DNA of 64,000 bases, from assembly GCA_030549495.1 (NCBI GenBank), contig JAUIRK010000867.1:1-64000 (forward strand). The letters run 5' to 3'. Position 1 is the stretch's first letter, and each line of letters begins with the position of its first letter. Under the pieces are notes generated by a model. It was not told where the DNA came from, did not search any database, and was given only the letters and a program-made list of their open reading frames with translations. This stretch comes from Nectonema munidae (taxonomy: Eukaryota > Nematomorpha > Nectonematoida > Nectonematidae). Made by a program: the position numbers and the translations under genes. Positions 19,967-32,013 of this stretch are shown here, one piece after another.

Positions 19967-22420
19967 TTATATCAAACTGGTAATACTTTTAGGTTTCCAA
20001 TTAATATTTGATTTCAACACATGATTGAGTGATTCCGATCTATTATTTTTCCAGTTAAATGGAATATATGGAAACGCTCTGTGTACGTCAAAAACATATT
20101 TTTTTAAAATTGGTATAACATTTTTTTTCAAATAATTAACCGTATCAATTTCGTATATTTTGAGTAATTCAGTAGCTTTAATGTTGAACTCAATATTAGA
20201 AGATGAGTCTGTTAGTCCTTTTGTACCTAACAGTGAATTTACAAGTTTATTTATTTCCATTTCTTTCATATTCACTTTTTTTCTCAAATTACCTATAATA
20301 TTATCCTTTAAATGACGGGAACATAGGATTATTTTTGCATTAGGAATATTAAATTCAATAGATTTCAGTAGAGCTAGTTCTTGGTCCAAGCCTATGACCA
20401 AACTTTGAAAAGTATAAAGCGATTCAGAGTATAGTTTTGTATGTAAAAATGCGAAAAATTCATTGAATGTTTGATATGTAGAGTTAAAATGTATGAAAAC
20501 TGGCCCAGAAAAAATTGAAGTTTTTTTTGTCAGTAGTTTCAATATTTTCATATTGAAAAACAGTAACGGTGACAAAGCATGAACTTAAATTATATGTCTT
20601 GTCAATACTCAATACTGATGTAGCACTATTTTGTAAAAAAAAATACAGTTTTTCATTAGTTGATTCTCAGTGTAGCATACGATTGTTGGGCTAACACCAG
20701 ACAGCACAGACATTCGCTTGATAAAAGGATGAACCGAAAATATCAATGACATAACATGTTGTAAATCATCTGCTAGGTTTGGAGGATTATGACTTTTGTT
20801 ATTAGAGTACTTTAAATTGTAAATGAATTTTGAATCGCGAGGAATGTTTTCTTTTGATTTGAGACAACTTATATATATAGTTTTAGGAGAATCTGTTTAA
20901 GTTTGTCCTTAACGTATTCAAAGACTGAGGGATTTGTCTTTGTAAAATGCCTATGATGATCTTGACAATTACCATAAGATATTATATCAGGGTATGAACC
21001 AATATATTCATAAACACAGTGACTGAAAAGATGAACCAAATTATCTTGATGTTGTTTAAAGTACGAAATTCTTCTTTTGTATGAAGGAGCAACTTTTAAA
21101 GAGGAATAATACCTATGCAGTATTATCAAACTTTCTTCTTTTATCTCATACTCATCCCTAATACCCCGTTGTGTAAAAAACTTTCCTTCAATTTTAGTTA
21201 CATTTTGTAAGCCATTAGTATTTTTAATAAAGTAATATATCTTACTGGACATTGACACCCAAGCACCGCAATTGTCGTTGAAGCTATTTTTATTATTTTT
21301 AAAGCTTCTCTTAACAACAAAGAAAACATTCTCTTTTTTATGCTGAGGAACATAATTCAAGGATTCAGAATGTGATTCTAACAAATCAACTACCTCTGAA
21401 GTTGATAAAAATCCTCTTATTTCATTCTTTTTCAGAGGTTCTGTTTCCATTATAGGAGATGGAAGGGCTAAATTTGTTTCGGTATTTCCCATTTTTCTCT
21501 TTCTATATTTATATACATCAAACGAAGGTTCTGACAACGGCTTCTTAGACAAACACATGGCGTTCTTTTGATGATTAAGAAGAAAAATGTCACTATCTGA
21601 AATATTAGTAAAGGTAACAAGTGGAACGAAATGGTTGGGTATAAAATATTGACTCTCAACATAATTGGAATTTGTCCATAATATTTTAAAACTTTCAAAT
21701 TTTGAATATTTGTTTCTTGGGTAAAACGTATGATTTAAAATATCAAACACTAAATCTTTTTCACCATTTATCGAAGGGTTATTAAGTTATTAATTTATGA
21801 AGCCATTATGGTGTATACAGAAACCCATAAGCGCAAAAAAACAAATCTTATGACATTCCTCATCAATTTCTGTTGATACTTTATAAATATTATTCTCCAA
21901 ACCAACACTTATATAGTATTCTTTGAATAGGTTAAGTTCAATTGCAGTCTTTATTCTCAGTTCAGTGGATAAACTTTCGTTACCACAAAGAAGTATAGAG
22001 ATAGAATTGAAAAAACAATTACCATCAGGAGTTGTTGAGATTGGAGTTAGATCAGATACATGGATCATATTTTATGGATAATCTACTGTAAAATGTTCAA
22101 AAACAAAAGGTTTACCGTATTTTTTTGTCATTGGGTATATTTCCGTCCGTAGCAAAATGTTCAAATCAACAAAAAAAAATTTCGTTTCACATTCTAGACT
22201 GTACGGTACCTCCTTCAAAAGTTGGAGTAGAAAATTAAATTTATTATTTATAGTTAGACACTTAATACATATATAGTTTGAAGATGAGAAATGTTTATAC
22301 TCAATAAAACATAGATCTTCACATAAATAATGAAAATGTTTGAAACAAACAAAACAATGGAGAAAATCGGAGAAAATCATCTGCAAACAGTTCCCACATG
22401 AAAGATCCTGTTTCTATGAA
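19967..22420 (-). pseudogene. Mutator-like transposase with PHD-like finger, OTU protease and MULE domains (broken)
   Basis: Reading 5' to 3' on the minus strand, a cysteine-rich PHD-like finger (about 22250-22410) has CGNC, CFVCFKHFHYLC and YICIKCL. An OTU-type cysteine-protease domain follows: the catalytic-Cys block TPDGNCFFNSIS near 22020 and the His block NHFVPLV near 21640. Next is a basic region (about 20870-21400) of the type that binds DNA. The MULE catalytic domain has the first Asp in SIDKTYNLSS (about 20600), the second in VIGLDQELALL (about 20394) with PNAKIILCSRHLKDN after it, and NNRSESLNHVLK near 20040, the probable Glu. The frame breaks about three times (near 22070, 21770 and 20580-20870). 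PHD/OTU/MULE combinations are known from animal Mutator relatives such as Phantom-type elements; the exact family is inference. No terminal repeats were recognised. Confidence 0.75.
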
Positions 22421-23483
22421 AAAATAAAAAAAAATTACTATAAATAAACATGAAAAATTATAAATCTAAAATAGAAATGTTTTCATACAAACAATCACAA
22501 CCAGAACAAAATTCTTTATTTATTGATAATCATATCTCAATCAAAATAATAAGGTTTTAATAGAATTTATCATATAGAAAAAATATCTTTTAGAGAAACC
22601 TTTTTTTAATTTTTTGATTTATAGTTTGAAATAGTTCAAAAAAAGAATGGAAAATTTTATTGTTCAAAGCTTTGATTCCTTCTCAGAATTTCACGACTTG
22701 AAGATCATTATCTCAGGTAGGCTGATGGAGCAGACATTAGGGATTGATGTTCCCCATGGGTTCACACTTGAATGTCACGGAAAAACGTTGAGGAGAACAT
22801 TTTCTTAACTAGAAAAAAATCCAAGGGAGGATAGACCAACATTCTTGAAAATCATCTGTGAACATCACTCAAATTTCAGCTGTAAAATTAGGTGAATAAA
22901 ATATCTTCTATACATAAAGCTATCTTCAAATCAAAATTCAAACTGATTTGTTCTATCAAGAGGGCTAAAATAATTCAAATCACGGCTGGGAGTAAGAGTA
23001 AAGGAATATACAATTTTTAAGGACTATAAGGATAAAGGAAATATCTAGTTCTTTTAAATTGCGGACGAAAAAATTATCGAAATTAGGTATTTATTATTTG
23101 AAACGAACAAAACAATATGTTTATATGTTCTATAATATAATAAATTCTTAAACATTATAATCTTGCAAATTTGTTAGAATGAGGATAATAATTTAAGTAT
23201 ACAATTTTTACAAAGTTAAGCGATTAAAAGTGATGAACAATTGAATAAAAAATGAAATAAATTAAAAATATTAATGTGAAAGTAAAGAGCAGCATGAAAT
23301 GAGAATTGCGAGAATTTGAGTAAAGTTTGAGGGTAGGACTGAGAAATCAAGAATGCGTGACTGGATTGGTTCTAAACAAAAAAAGAAAAGCAAAACCAAA
23401 AAAATAATAGGAACAAACAAAAATCAATAAATCATTATATCATACGGAAATGGATCAGCTAATCTAATCCACATAAGTGTGTT
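22421..23483. other. AT-rich intergenic sequence
   Basis: I see no gene. 22690-22870 is somewhat GC-richer and may be a decayed coding fragment, but no family could be recognised. Confidence 0.4.
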
Positions 23484-26058
23484 TTAAGTTTTTTTTGAAA
23501 GATTTATATTTTGTAAATATCTTATGTGCAAAGGTAAACAATTCCAAATATTAATGGCTTTAGCGAGAAAGCTATTGCGTATATGAGCATTTGGCCAGTG
23601 CTTCACAAAAATATTAACATTATTTCTCAAGTTGTGGGAATGTATCCTATAATTACTTAAAAAATATTTTGAAAAATAAGATGGAAGAAATAGATTTTTG
23701 TACATAAAAGTAGAAAGTGTCATGCGATTAAGTTGCTCGATCGTAAGAATACCATATCTTTTTCTAATGACATCTAGCTGTTCACTTTCAACAAATTTGA
23801 CAGCTCTATTTTGTAAGGACTGTAGTTTATTAGTATATGTGATGCTATTTGAAGCCCAAATTAAGTTACAATAACTAATTTTTGATTGAAAGAAGGCATG
23901 AAACAAAATTAACCTAGATTTCACTGTTAGCATGGACCTTATATTAGTTATATAACCTAAAAACATGGATACATCTTTGATAACCTTTTTAAAGTGCATG
24001 TTAAATGATAAGTTGGATTGTAAGATAACTCCAAGGTAATTATAGAGCTTAACTTCTTCCAAAGTAGTTTGAGACAGTTTAAAATTTAATGCAGTACTAT
24101 GACCTCTATAATTATATATCATGCATTGAGTTTTATTCATATTGATGGAGAGATCATTGTTGATACACCAGCTATTAACTTTATCAAGAAATAAATTTAC
24201 TTTATCAACATCTTTCTTTAAGTTAACACTTTTGTAGGTGATAACACAATCATCAGCATACAAGTAAAGACTGAAATTATCATCCTTAAGGTTAAATATA
24301 TCATTAACATAGAGGTTGAAAAGAAGAGGTCCCAGAACAGAGCCTCGGGGAACACCGTTGTTTGAACAATTAATCCTTGAATTTTCCCCATTTATTTTGA
24401 CATAACATTTCCTATCAGATAAATAATTTTTGATTAAATTTAAGAACTTACCTCTAAAGCAATATTTCTCTAATTTTAAAATAAGCAATTTATGATTAAG
24501 CCGATCAAAAGCTTTGCTTAAGTCTAGAAAAAAGAAGCAAACTTGTAATCTATGTTCATACGATGAGTTAATATCACTAAGAACAGCTGCAATAGCATCT
24601 TGTGTGGATGCATTGGATCTAAAACCTAATTGATTACTATTCAATAAATCATATTTAGAAATAAAAATGTTCATCCTTGTGAAAATAATTTTTTCAAAGA
24701 GTTTGCCAAAAAATGGTTGAATTGATATCGGACGATAATTACTAGGTTCAAATAAGAGAATAGTTTGATTGGTTCATGCATGAAAGCAAATATATCTTAA
24801 CATTTTAAAAATCTACAAGCATTTTTTATAAATAAAATTCAGAATTGCAAATTACAAATTAAGATACATAAAATTTTTGTTTTACTTTAGATGAAACGAT
24901 AGACATAGCGAACTTGGACAAAAATAAAAGAATAAAAAAAACAATAAAAAAAAGAAAGTGTTAAAATTTTAATGAGTAGCTAAAAATAATCGTGAAATAA
25001 GATAAATCTTCTTTCTAAAATCATTTTTTTTTTTAAAGTTAAAATTTAGAGAAAAAGTATGCTTCTAACAAAAAACTGTACCTCAGCGCGTCCCTTCAAA
25101 ACATTTTTATATTTAGCACAGTTGAAAGGACTAGGATTGAGAAGCTTTACCATATAATATTTGACTTTCAATTTTCTAAGAGAATTTAGAAATGGGGAAT
25201 ACCATGGTTTACTCTCATTTTTCACTTTGAACGTTACTAATGGGAAACTAAAAGTGAATGGTTTCTTCAAGAGATCGATGAAAATATTGTATGCATTATC
25301 GGATTTTTAGCTTCAAAAACTGGCTCAAAATTGATTTGTGCTACACTGGAAATAAAAGATAAGCGCTGTTTAAGGCCAAAACTTTTTTTGAACGAGTAAA
25401 AAGACTTAGTTGGATTCTTATAGAAATCATCAATGAAAATACAATTGGGGAAATAGTCAGAGATATTACTGATAACATTATAAGAGTAATATGGTAAGTT
25501 AAAATTTATAAAAATGTTGTCAATTAATGAACATGAAGAGGAGGTGAGACGAGTACCTTTAGTTACGGTAGGGAAAAAGCCAAACTGATGGAAAATATTG
25601 ATAAAATCCAAGTTATCTGAATTTTTATCAAAATCAAACAAATTGGTTTTGAAATCTTCGCAAATAATGGAAAATTTACAGAAAGAGTGTTTATTAAAAA
25701 TACTTGATAAATAGTTGTTGAATATAGAAATATCGGTGTTAGGAGGTCTGTATACAGACAAGTTGAAAAGTTTATCTTCCATTTGAAAACTAAGTAATAA
25801 GGAATCAAAAAAATTATTTGAGCAAGACAGGTTTTTGATGGAGACTAAGTTAAAAGTGGCTAAGAAAAAGAAACCTACACCACCTCTACGTTTCTTCCTC
25901 TCATGAAAATAAAATTTATAACCAGGAAGTTCAAAAGATTGAGAGCCCAATTGCCATATTTCACTTAAAACAATAAAGTAAAATTTGAACTTGGAAGAAC
26001 TAATAAAATTGAAAAAGGAATCAAAGTTGGACTTTAGACTACGAATATTAAAATGCAT
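23484..26058 (-). pseudogene. LINE ORF2: APE endonuclease and reverse transcriptase, with internal replacement
   Basis: The minus strand encodes an APE endonuclease (25267-26058: MHFNIRSLKSNFDSF, VLSEIWQLG, GGVGFFF, IDNIFINF, ISDYFPN where the usual SDH is changed). Part of the linker ends at about 25090. An RT runs from about 24755 (SNYRPISIQPFFGKLFEKII, FLDLSKAFDRLNH, RGSVLGPLLF, catalytic YADDCVI) to the C terminus at 23484. Between 25090 and 24760 LINE sequence is missing and a 200-bp repeat shared with 14.2 kb sits there. There is a frame change near 25270. RT and C-terminal region are otherwise intact over 396 codons, so the element is not very old. CR1/Jockey group. Confidence 0.87.
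24888..25092 (-). repeat. ~200-bp repeat R-GCTGAGG (copy 2), inside a LINE
   Basis: Reverse complement of 14165-14380. Here it lies within the EN-RT linker of the LINE, with its GCTGAGG end against LINE codons (…YKNVLKG). The other end, near 'tagacatagcgaacttggac', is followed by about 130 bp of unrelated AT-rich sequence before the RT resumes. Confidence 0.8.
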
Positions 26059-26195
26059 CAGTTTCAGGTTTTTAAAAGAGATTTCAAAGTTACAGGAAAG
26101 AAAATTTTTTGATGAATATTTTGTGTGGATGCTATAGATTCATCTTCAAAATTATCAAAAAAGTTTGTATCATGTAAATCAAGAGGCAAAAAAGT

Positions 26196-26990
26196 TTAAT
26201 CTTTACTAAGATTCTTCAAATCAATCATTCTATTATACTCTCTATTTTTAATTACATTTACGATGTTAATAAAAGACGGACAATCCAAATTATAAAATTG
26301 TTTGGTGCATTTGTTATCTTTACACTTGAAACACTTGGTTTGTTTATCAATATTGCATTTGTCAAAAGTATGTTCACTAGAAAAACATGTCTGACATTTG
26401 ATCGCCTTTTTACATTCATGAGTAGAGTGATTATACTGAGTGCAGTTAAGACAATACTTGACTTTGGGGAAGAAAATGGAAACTTCATAGGAAAGAGGGC
26501 CAAAAAATATTCTGTTTTTCAAGCAAAGAGCTTTAAAAAAATTCTTATTCAAAGATATCAATAAATTGAAGGAATTATTAGTTCTTTTAGATTCGAATTT
26601 AACAATTTTTTCAAATGCGTCAATTGGTATATCATTTTTAGTAGATAGGTGTTCTTTTATTTCATCTATATTTTTGAAATCAAGAAATTTAGGGATGTTT
26701 TTTAGAATTATTCTAGGTATACGATTTTTACTAATAAAAACTTGATTTTGTATATTTTTGGTATTCAAAACAGATTCGGCCTTTTCAAGTTCAGCTCTAT
26801 CATGAAAGTCAACAAATACCTTATTGTTAGAAATATTACTTCGCAATATTTTAGATTTTGCAAGATTTTTATGCAAAAAAGATACTTTATCAAAGCTTCG
26901 ATTACCTATTGAATTACCTAAATCATCTTTAACATCAATAACCAGATTATTCCTTGGTTCTGAAGGATAGTAATTTTCAAAAAATATCAC
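26196..26990 (-). CDS. LINE ORF1 with RRM-like region and zinc knuckles
   Basis: This 264-codon open frame belongs to the same LINE as the downstream endonuclease/RT. Residues about 45-85 (SNISNNKVFVDFHDRAELEK) resemble an RRM strand-helix pattern. A gag-like region follows (PRIILKNIPKFLDF). Three fingers close it: CLNCTQYNHSTHEC, CQTCFSSEHTFDKC and CFKCKDNKCTKQFYNLDC. It is similar in layout to the ORF1s at 5.8-6.6 and 57.2-58.3 kb. The N-terminal part before 26990 is lost or in another frame. The gap to ORF2's first recognisable codons is about 140 bp. Confidence 0.8.
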   Translation of the reverse strand: MIFFENYYPSEPRNNLVIDVKDDLGNSIGNRSFDKVSFLHKNLAKSKILRSNISNNKVFVDFHDRAELEKAESVLNTKNIQNQVFISKNRIPRIILKNIPKFLDFKNIDEIKEHLSTKNDIPIDAFEKIVKFESKRTNNSFNLLISLNKNFFKALCLKNRIFFGPLSYEVSIFFPKVKYCLNCTQYNHSTHECKKAIKCQTCFSSEHTFDKCNIDKQTKCFKCKDNKCTKQFYNLDCPSFINIVNVIKNREYNRMIDLKNLSKD

Positions 26991-26999
26991 AATCAGATC

Positions 27000-27335
27000 T
27001 GCAATAAATTGTTTATTTAAATCACGGTATATTTGTAGTTTCCAAATGAAAAGAAGTTCTCAGCATATTTAAGAAAGTGATGACAAAAGAAGTGCTCAGC
27101 TAATTCTGCATACAAGGTGTTAGTTAAAACTAGAAATTGTTGTACTCTTTGATCATCCTAACTAAGCGTACACAGTGTGAAAAATCTCTTTCTTCTATTG
27201 AAGTCTCAGTTCCACTTTTGTGTTCAAACTTTGTGGTTTGAACTTGCGCCTAGTGGCTGTGCATGAGCATTTATCGTTGACGCTTAGCTTTGATCTTTAT
27301 CTATTCTCAAATCAATAATAATTATTATATCTTCT
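27000..27335. other. AT-rich sequence with 3' microsatellite of the RTE-like LINE
   Basis: Mostly unremarkable. 'aataataattattata' around 27310-27330 directly follows the last codons of the minus-strand LINE and looks like the simple-sequence 3' tail typical of RTE-type elements. Confidence 0.5.
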
Positions 27336-27343
27336 TCATCCCC

Positions 27344-29090
27344 TTATTGGGGGTCGATGGCTTTGATCCGTTCTCTCCACAGCTTTCTGTCTGTAGCATC
27401 GCTTTCTTTCAAACGAAATATTTTCATACTTTCTTCCAAATCATCTCCCCATCTCATTCTTTGCTTTCCTATTTTTCCTTTTAGCTGCTCATCGTATGCT
27501 TTTCTTATTTTCTCATCTTTTTCTCTTCTCAGCACGTGTCCATACCATCTCATTTTGTTCTTTTCGATTACATCTATCACACTCGTCATTACTTTTGTTC
27601 TTCGTCTTATTTCTTTATTCCTGATTCTATATCTTCTTGTTACATTTAACATCATTCTCAGCATTTTCATTTCAGACACTTCCAACTTGTTATTTTCTTT
27701 CTTTTTCAGACACCAATTTCTGAACTGTAAATCATGACTGGTCTCACTATTGTTAAATACACATTGGCCTTCAGTTTCATTGGCAGCTTTTTATCGTTTA
27801 AAACAGTGTTAACTTCTTTCCATTTTGCCCAACTCGAATTCAATCTCGATTGTACATCCTTACTACAACCTCGTTCCTTTTCAATAACTGACGCTAAATT
27901 CTTGAACTCTTGCACTTGTTTCAATTTGATCCCATGCTTATCTTTTATGCTTATTACAGCGTTTTCATTCCTACAAACTTTCATCACTTCAGTCTAACAT
28001 GAATTCAATCTAATGCCTTTTCCTTCGAGACATTCTTGCCACATAAACAGTCTTTCTTGCATTTCCTTTTCACTGTCTGCTATTATTAACAAATCATCAG
28101 CGAACAAAAGGTCCCAAAAGTCATTCTTCTGATATTTTTCGAGGATTCATCTATAACAATTGCAAAAAGTAATGGACTAAGTGTCGAAACTTGGTGTAAG
28201 CCTACATTTATATCAAACTCCTGTGAGCATCCATTCATTGTTCTAATCGAAGTCTTAGAGTTCCTGTATGTTTCCTGAATTAACCTTACAAGCTTTTCAC
28301 TAACACCTTTTTTTCTCAAGCTCCAATATACCATATCTTTGGAACTCTGTCATATGGCTTCTCTAAATTTACAAAGCTACAAAATAAAGGCAGATTTCCT
28401 TTTAGTCTTTTTTTCCATCAATTGTCTTACTATAAATATAGGATCCACTGTACTTTTACCATGCATGAAGCCAAACTGATTCGAGTCTATAATTACTTGA
28501 TTTCTAACGCGCCTACTCAAAATTCTCTCTAGCAGTTTCAACCCATGTTCTAGCAATTTAATTCCCCGGTAATTTTCGCAATTCAACACATCTCTTTTAT
28601 TTTTGTAAATCCGAATAATTAAGCTTTTAGTCCATTCTTCCGACATTCTTTCTTCCTTCCAAATGAATTCCAGCAATCTAGTTGTCATCTTCAAACATTT
28701 TTCTCCACCTGCTTTTATCATATCTATACTAGCTTCACTGATTCCTGTTGCTTTGTTTTTTTTTCATTTCTTTCATTGCTTCCAATATTTATCTTTATTC
28801 CAAAACAAACTCAGGACCTTCAACTTTTTCTCCTTTATCTGTTTTCTTTATGTTCTTTTATGTGTGTTCATGGTTATTTTGAATATTTAGTAGCTCCTTA
28901 AAGTACTCTTTCCATCTGTTCTCAATTTCCTCATCCTTGAATAAAACTTTTTTTCTCTGTTTTTTATAATGTCCACATTTCCAGTTTCTTGAATATCTCT
29001 TTGACTAGACTTTGCAATTTTGAAAATTTGCTTCTCCTCAACTTTATTTCCCAGTGATTTGTACATTTTTTCTGTTTCATTTGCATTCAA
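27344..29090 (-). pseudogene. RTE-like LINE ORF2 remnant (reverse transcriptase and C-terminal domain)
   Basis: Minus-strand frames give, in order, a linker (NANETEKMYKSLGNKVEE), RT blocks CENYRGIKLLEHGLKLLERIL and NQFGFMHGKSTVDPIF, then GLHQVSTLSPLLFAIV (usual GVRQGCVLSP changed), the catalytic FADDLLI near 28090, VYLTIVRPVMIYSSEI, and the C-terminal MRWYGHVLRREKD…RWGDDLEE block that marks the RTE/BovB-like lineage rather than the CR1/Jockey group. The frame changes at least five times and the endonuclease is missing, so it is 5'-truncated and dead. Codon composition is less AT-biased than that of the other LINEs. Confidence 0.8.
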
Positions 29091-29559
29091 TTCAGAGATA
29101 GTCCTTTTTACTTCTTTATATATATTAAGAATAATTATATATATAAATAATATAATAAATATATCTTTTATTTGACATTTTGAATAAAGATCATCTTTAA
29201 AAACAAAAGAAAATAAAAAAATTTCTTAACTTTAAAGAAATTAAAAAGTTTACTAAATATTTTTGAAAATTAATATTTTTAAATGAAAATATATTTTTTT
29301 ACATAAATTAATTCGCATAGACATTATTGCCATCATCGAAGTAACAGAAATGGAAGACAAATCCATAAATTTTGACTTATTATCACTAAAATATAATGTT
29401 TTTTTAATATATATAACTTGATTTGATTTTTTTCTGAATTAGAGACTCGAGTTTTATATGTAAGTAAATTTTTACTCTGTTATCCATTTATGTTTATTCG
29501 AAATCACGCTTTACTTTTGCAGCTTATTTTACACCTACCTATAATTACTCTACTTATAA
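29091..29559. other. AT-rich sequence
   Basis: Simple AT-rich stretches, including 'aattatatatataaataata'; no gene or defined repeat seen. Confidence 0.5.
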
Positions 29560-29745
29560 GTTAAGTTAATGAGAAAGGTTGGTTAGATACTGGGTTTCGA
29601 TAACTTAATGTCGTGGGTTGGATCCCGCAACAAGCCTGCTTTCTTCATAGTTCGATACAAATAGCGCAATTGTGTCTTCTCAATGAAAACACCCCAGGTA
29701 CCTTTACAGTAATGAAGGTTATTTAACTAATCTTATTCTCCTACT
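29560..29745 (+). repeat. tRNA-derived SINE
   Basis: The head has an A box, TGGTTAGATACTGG (29579-29592), and a B box, GGGTTGGATCCC (29614-29625), 34 bp apart centre to centre as in tRNA promoters. It is followed by a non-tRNA body ('caagcctgctttcttcat…gaaaacaccccaggtacc'). The body and the lack of a 3' acceptor half argue against a functional tRNA gene. It differs from the tRNA-like module in the large TIR elements. The 3' end, near 29735, runs into AT-rich sequence. Confidence 0.65.
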
Positions 29746-29953
29746 TTTTACTTTATATCGTTCCATATAACTTCTTTGAAATATATAAATCTGTGCACTT
29801 ATAGCCCTTAAGTCGTACCCCTTTTAAAATAAATTTTTCCCTGTATATGGAATCTGGCTATGGGGTTGTATATAATATAAAAAATTTTCATGGATTCCTT
29901 ATCTAATCCTCACGGACTCCTAGGGTCCGCCGACCGCAGGTTGGGAACCACTG
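29746..29953. mobile_element. Right part of a hAT-type MITE joined to a piggyBac fossil
   Basis: 'ggttgggaaccactg' ending at 29953 is a hAT-type terminus, preceded by the GC-rich 'ctagggtccgccgaccgcag'. The next base begins recognisable piggyBac protein sequence, so the MITE was probably inserted in that gene. The matching left terminus was not found. Confidence 0.55.
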
Positions 29954-30860
29954 CAATAGACGAACAACTTGTTTCATTTCTTGGTCGTTGTCCAATAAAG
30001 CAATATATTCCTTCCAAATCATATGCCATCACATTTGGGATTTTGTGTGATAGCAAAATAAATTTCGTTTGAAACCTACAAGTTTATACAGAAAAGCAAA
30101 CGAATCAAGCTCTTGAAAAAAAGCAAGCTCAAAGAGTTTTTATGGATTTTGTTGAAAGATCAAAAGGAACAAATCTTGTTTGTGATAATTTTTTCACAAC
30201 ATAAGATCTTGCAATACAATAAAAGAATTACGACGGTTGCCCACACTTGAGTCAATTTTATATCAATGTAAATGTTTCTTTAGTTATATATGTTCCCAAA
30301 AAGTATAAAACAGACCACATTTTAAGCACTCTTCACTATGATAAGAACGTTTCTATTGATGACAAACACCTACCAGAAATCATTAAGTTCTATAATAAAA
30401 ACAAAGGCGCTGTTGATACTTTAGATCAACTTGTGTCACCATATAGTGTCAAAAGAAAAACTAATAGATGACCTATCGTTCTTTTCTGCAAAATGATTGC
30501 CATTTCTTTTGTGAACAGTTAAGTTTTATGGTTAGAAATTGATCCAGACTGGAACAAAGGTAAGTTTTATAAGCAGCGTCTTTTCTTAGGAGAACTTGGT
30601 GGAAATCTCATTCAGGATGAAATAAAAAGAAAATAACGAATGCCAAGAGGATAAGCATCGTTCAGCAAGTGCAAACTCGTGTACCGTACCGCCATTAACT
30701 CAAGTCAAAAGAAAAGTTTCTAAGGGAACGCGTTGTCCATTGTGTAAAGCTAAGGATAGAAAAACCTACTCTCAATGTCAAAAATATGGGATATTTTTAT
30801 GTGGTGAACACGAGAAAGCTTTATATTTCTGCAATAAATGTTTATTAACTGCTTATTAAC
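29954..30860 (+). pseudogene. piggyBac-type transposase fossil (C-terminal two-thirds)
   Basis: Plus-strand frames read IDEQLVSFLGRCPIKQYIP, SYAITFGILCDSK, then GTNLVCDNFFTT (catalytic Asp in DNFFTS-type block), VPKKYKTDHILSTLHYDK, PEIIKFYNKNKGAVDTLDQL (third catalytic Asp in KGGVD-type block), YSVKRKTNR, and a C-terminal cysteine-rich domain CPLCKAKDRKTYSQCQK with LCGEH and CNKC. These are the diagnostic blocks of piggyBac transposases, which cut and paste at TTAA. About six stops or frame changes interrupt it and the N-terminal part is missing. Terminal repeats were not identified. Confidence 0.85.
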
Positions 30861-32013
30861 TTGTTCTGCTATTTTTAAATAAATTTTTTTGCTTTTATGG
30901 AAAGAGAAAGTTTTGAGCAAACGCTTCATGATTGGGTGAAAATTCGCCAATGAGAATTCTTTGTGTTCGTAAAGATACGGAGAGTTAAATAACGAGACTC
31001 GATCTACATCGGTGCTCCCCGCCCACTATGAGAAAATAAATGTACAAATCAGGTTTACGGAGTCTGGGGGAAAATATGCGATTCTGACTCCAAATACTTA
31101 TAAAAATCTTGCTCTAGCAGTAAAACTTCGAATAATTTTTCGCTAATCTCTTGTTTCTGAATCTGTTCGGATATTTGAGGTTCTACTGACTTTTACAAAA
31201 ATTCCACTTCGACTCCATATGGTTAAACATCCAACTATGGCTCCTCGTACTTAAAAATATAAAGTATAAAACAAGCTAATCTTTGGATAATTCTATCATT
31301 TAAACTCTAATATATTTTAAAATATTGAACATTGTTTTAGTTGTTTTTTTGTTATAATATAAATCTTATTTTGTATAAATACCACATTACTATATAAGTT
31401 AGCTCAAGTGTCTTAAAACGGCAGGAGTGGAGGGACGGGTGGTGAGAAGGGGAATTTTCTTTTGAGGCTTTCCTTAACTTTTAGCGTTTTTTTTTGTATT
31501 TTTTACTTTGGACCGGTGCCATTTTATGCTATTTACCTAAAATAGATAAAATCTTTTTAAATGTTTTCACGAAGTAGTAAATTTACTCTAAAATGTTTTT
31601 ATTTAGCGATATTTCGACACGCCACGTTGTTCGGTTCAATCCAGCATCAAACTTTCTTTGCCCTTGAATTGTGCCTCATAGATTAAAATATTTAAATAAA
31701 TTAAAAAAATTGAATTTAATAGTTTTGTCAAGTATACAGCGAGATTTATTAATATCCGAATCCCAACATGAGAATTAGCCGAATTTTCGCTACATCCCTA
31801 ATTTTTATGATTGATCTTTTGGAAAAATTAAGCCAATAATTTACTTTGATTTTAAGTACAGTAAAATCTCTATTAGGGAATACTTTTTCAGTTTGTATAT
31901 ATATAATGAACACTTCTATATACTGAATCTTTTTATTTAGTCCCTAGGATTTTCAATATAGAGAGGTTGTGCTTAGGTTGTTCACAATTGACGTCAACTA
32001 AGATGAAAAAATT
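30861..32013. other. AT-rich intergenic sequence; possible element end near 31855
   Basis: No gene recognised. 'acagtaaaatctctattag' at about 31859 followed by 'atatagagaggttgtgctta' near 31960 recalls the ends of pogo-type MITEs, but no convincing inverted pair was found. A GC-richer patch at 30990-31090 has words in common with 49010-49090 ('gactccaaatact'). Confidence 0.35.

Noticed and set aside
27357-27997. Plus-strand frames over the RTE-like LINE
   Set aside because: They are antisense shadows; the minus strand carries recognisable RT and C-terminal blocks.
29579-29625. A functional tRNA gene
   Set aside because: A and B boxes are present but no acceptor stem pairs and the 3' half continues as SINE body.
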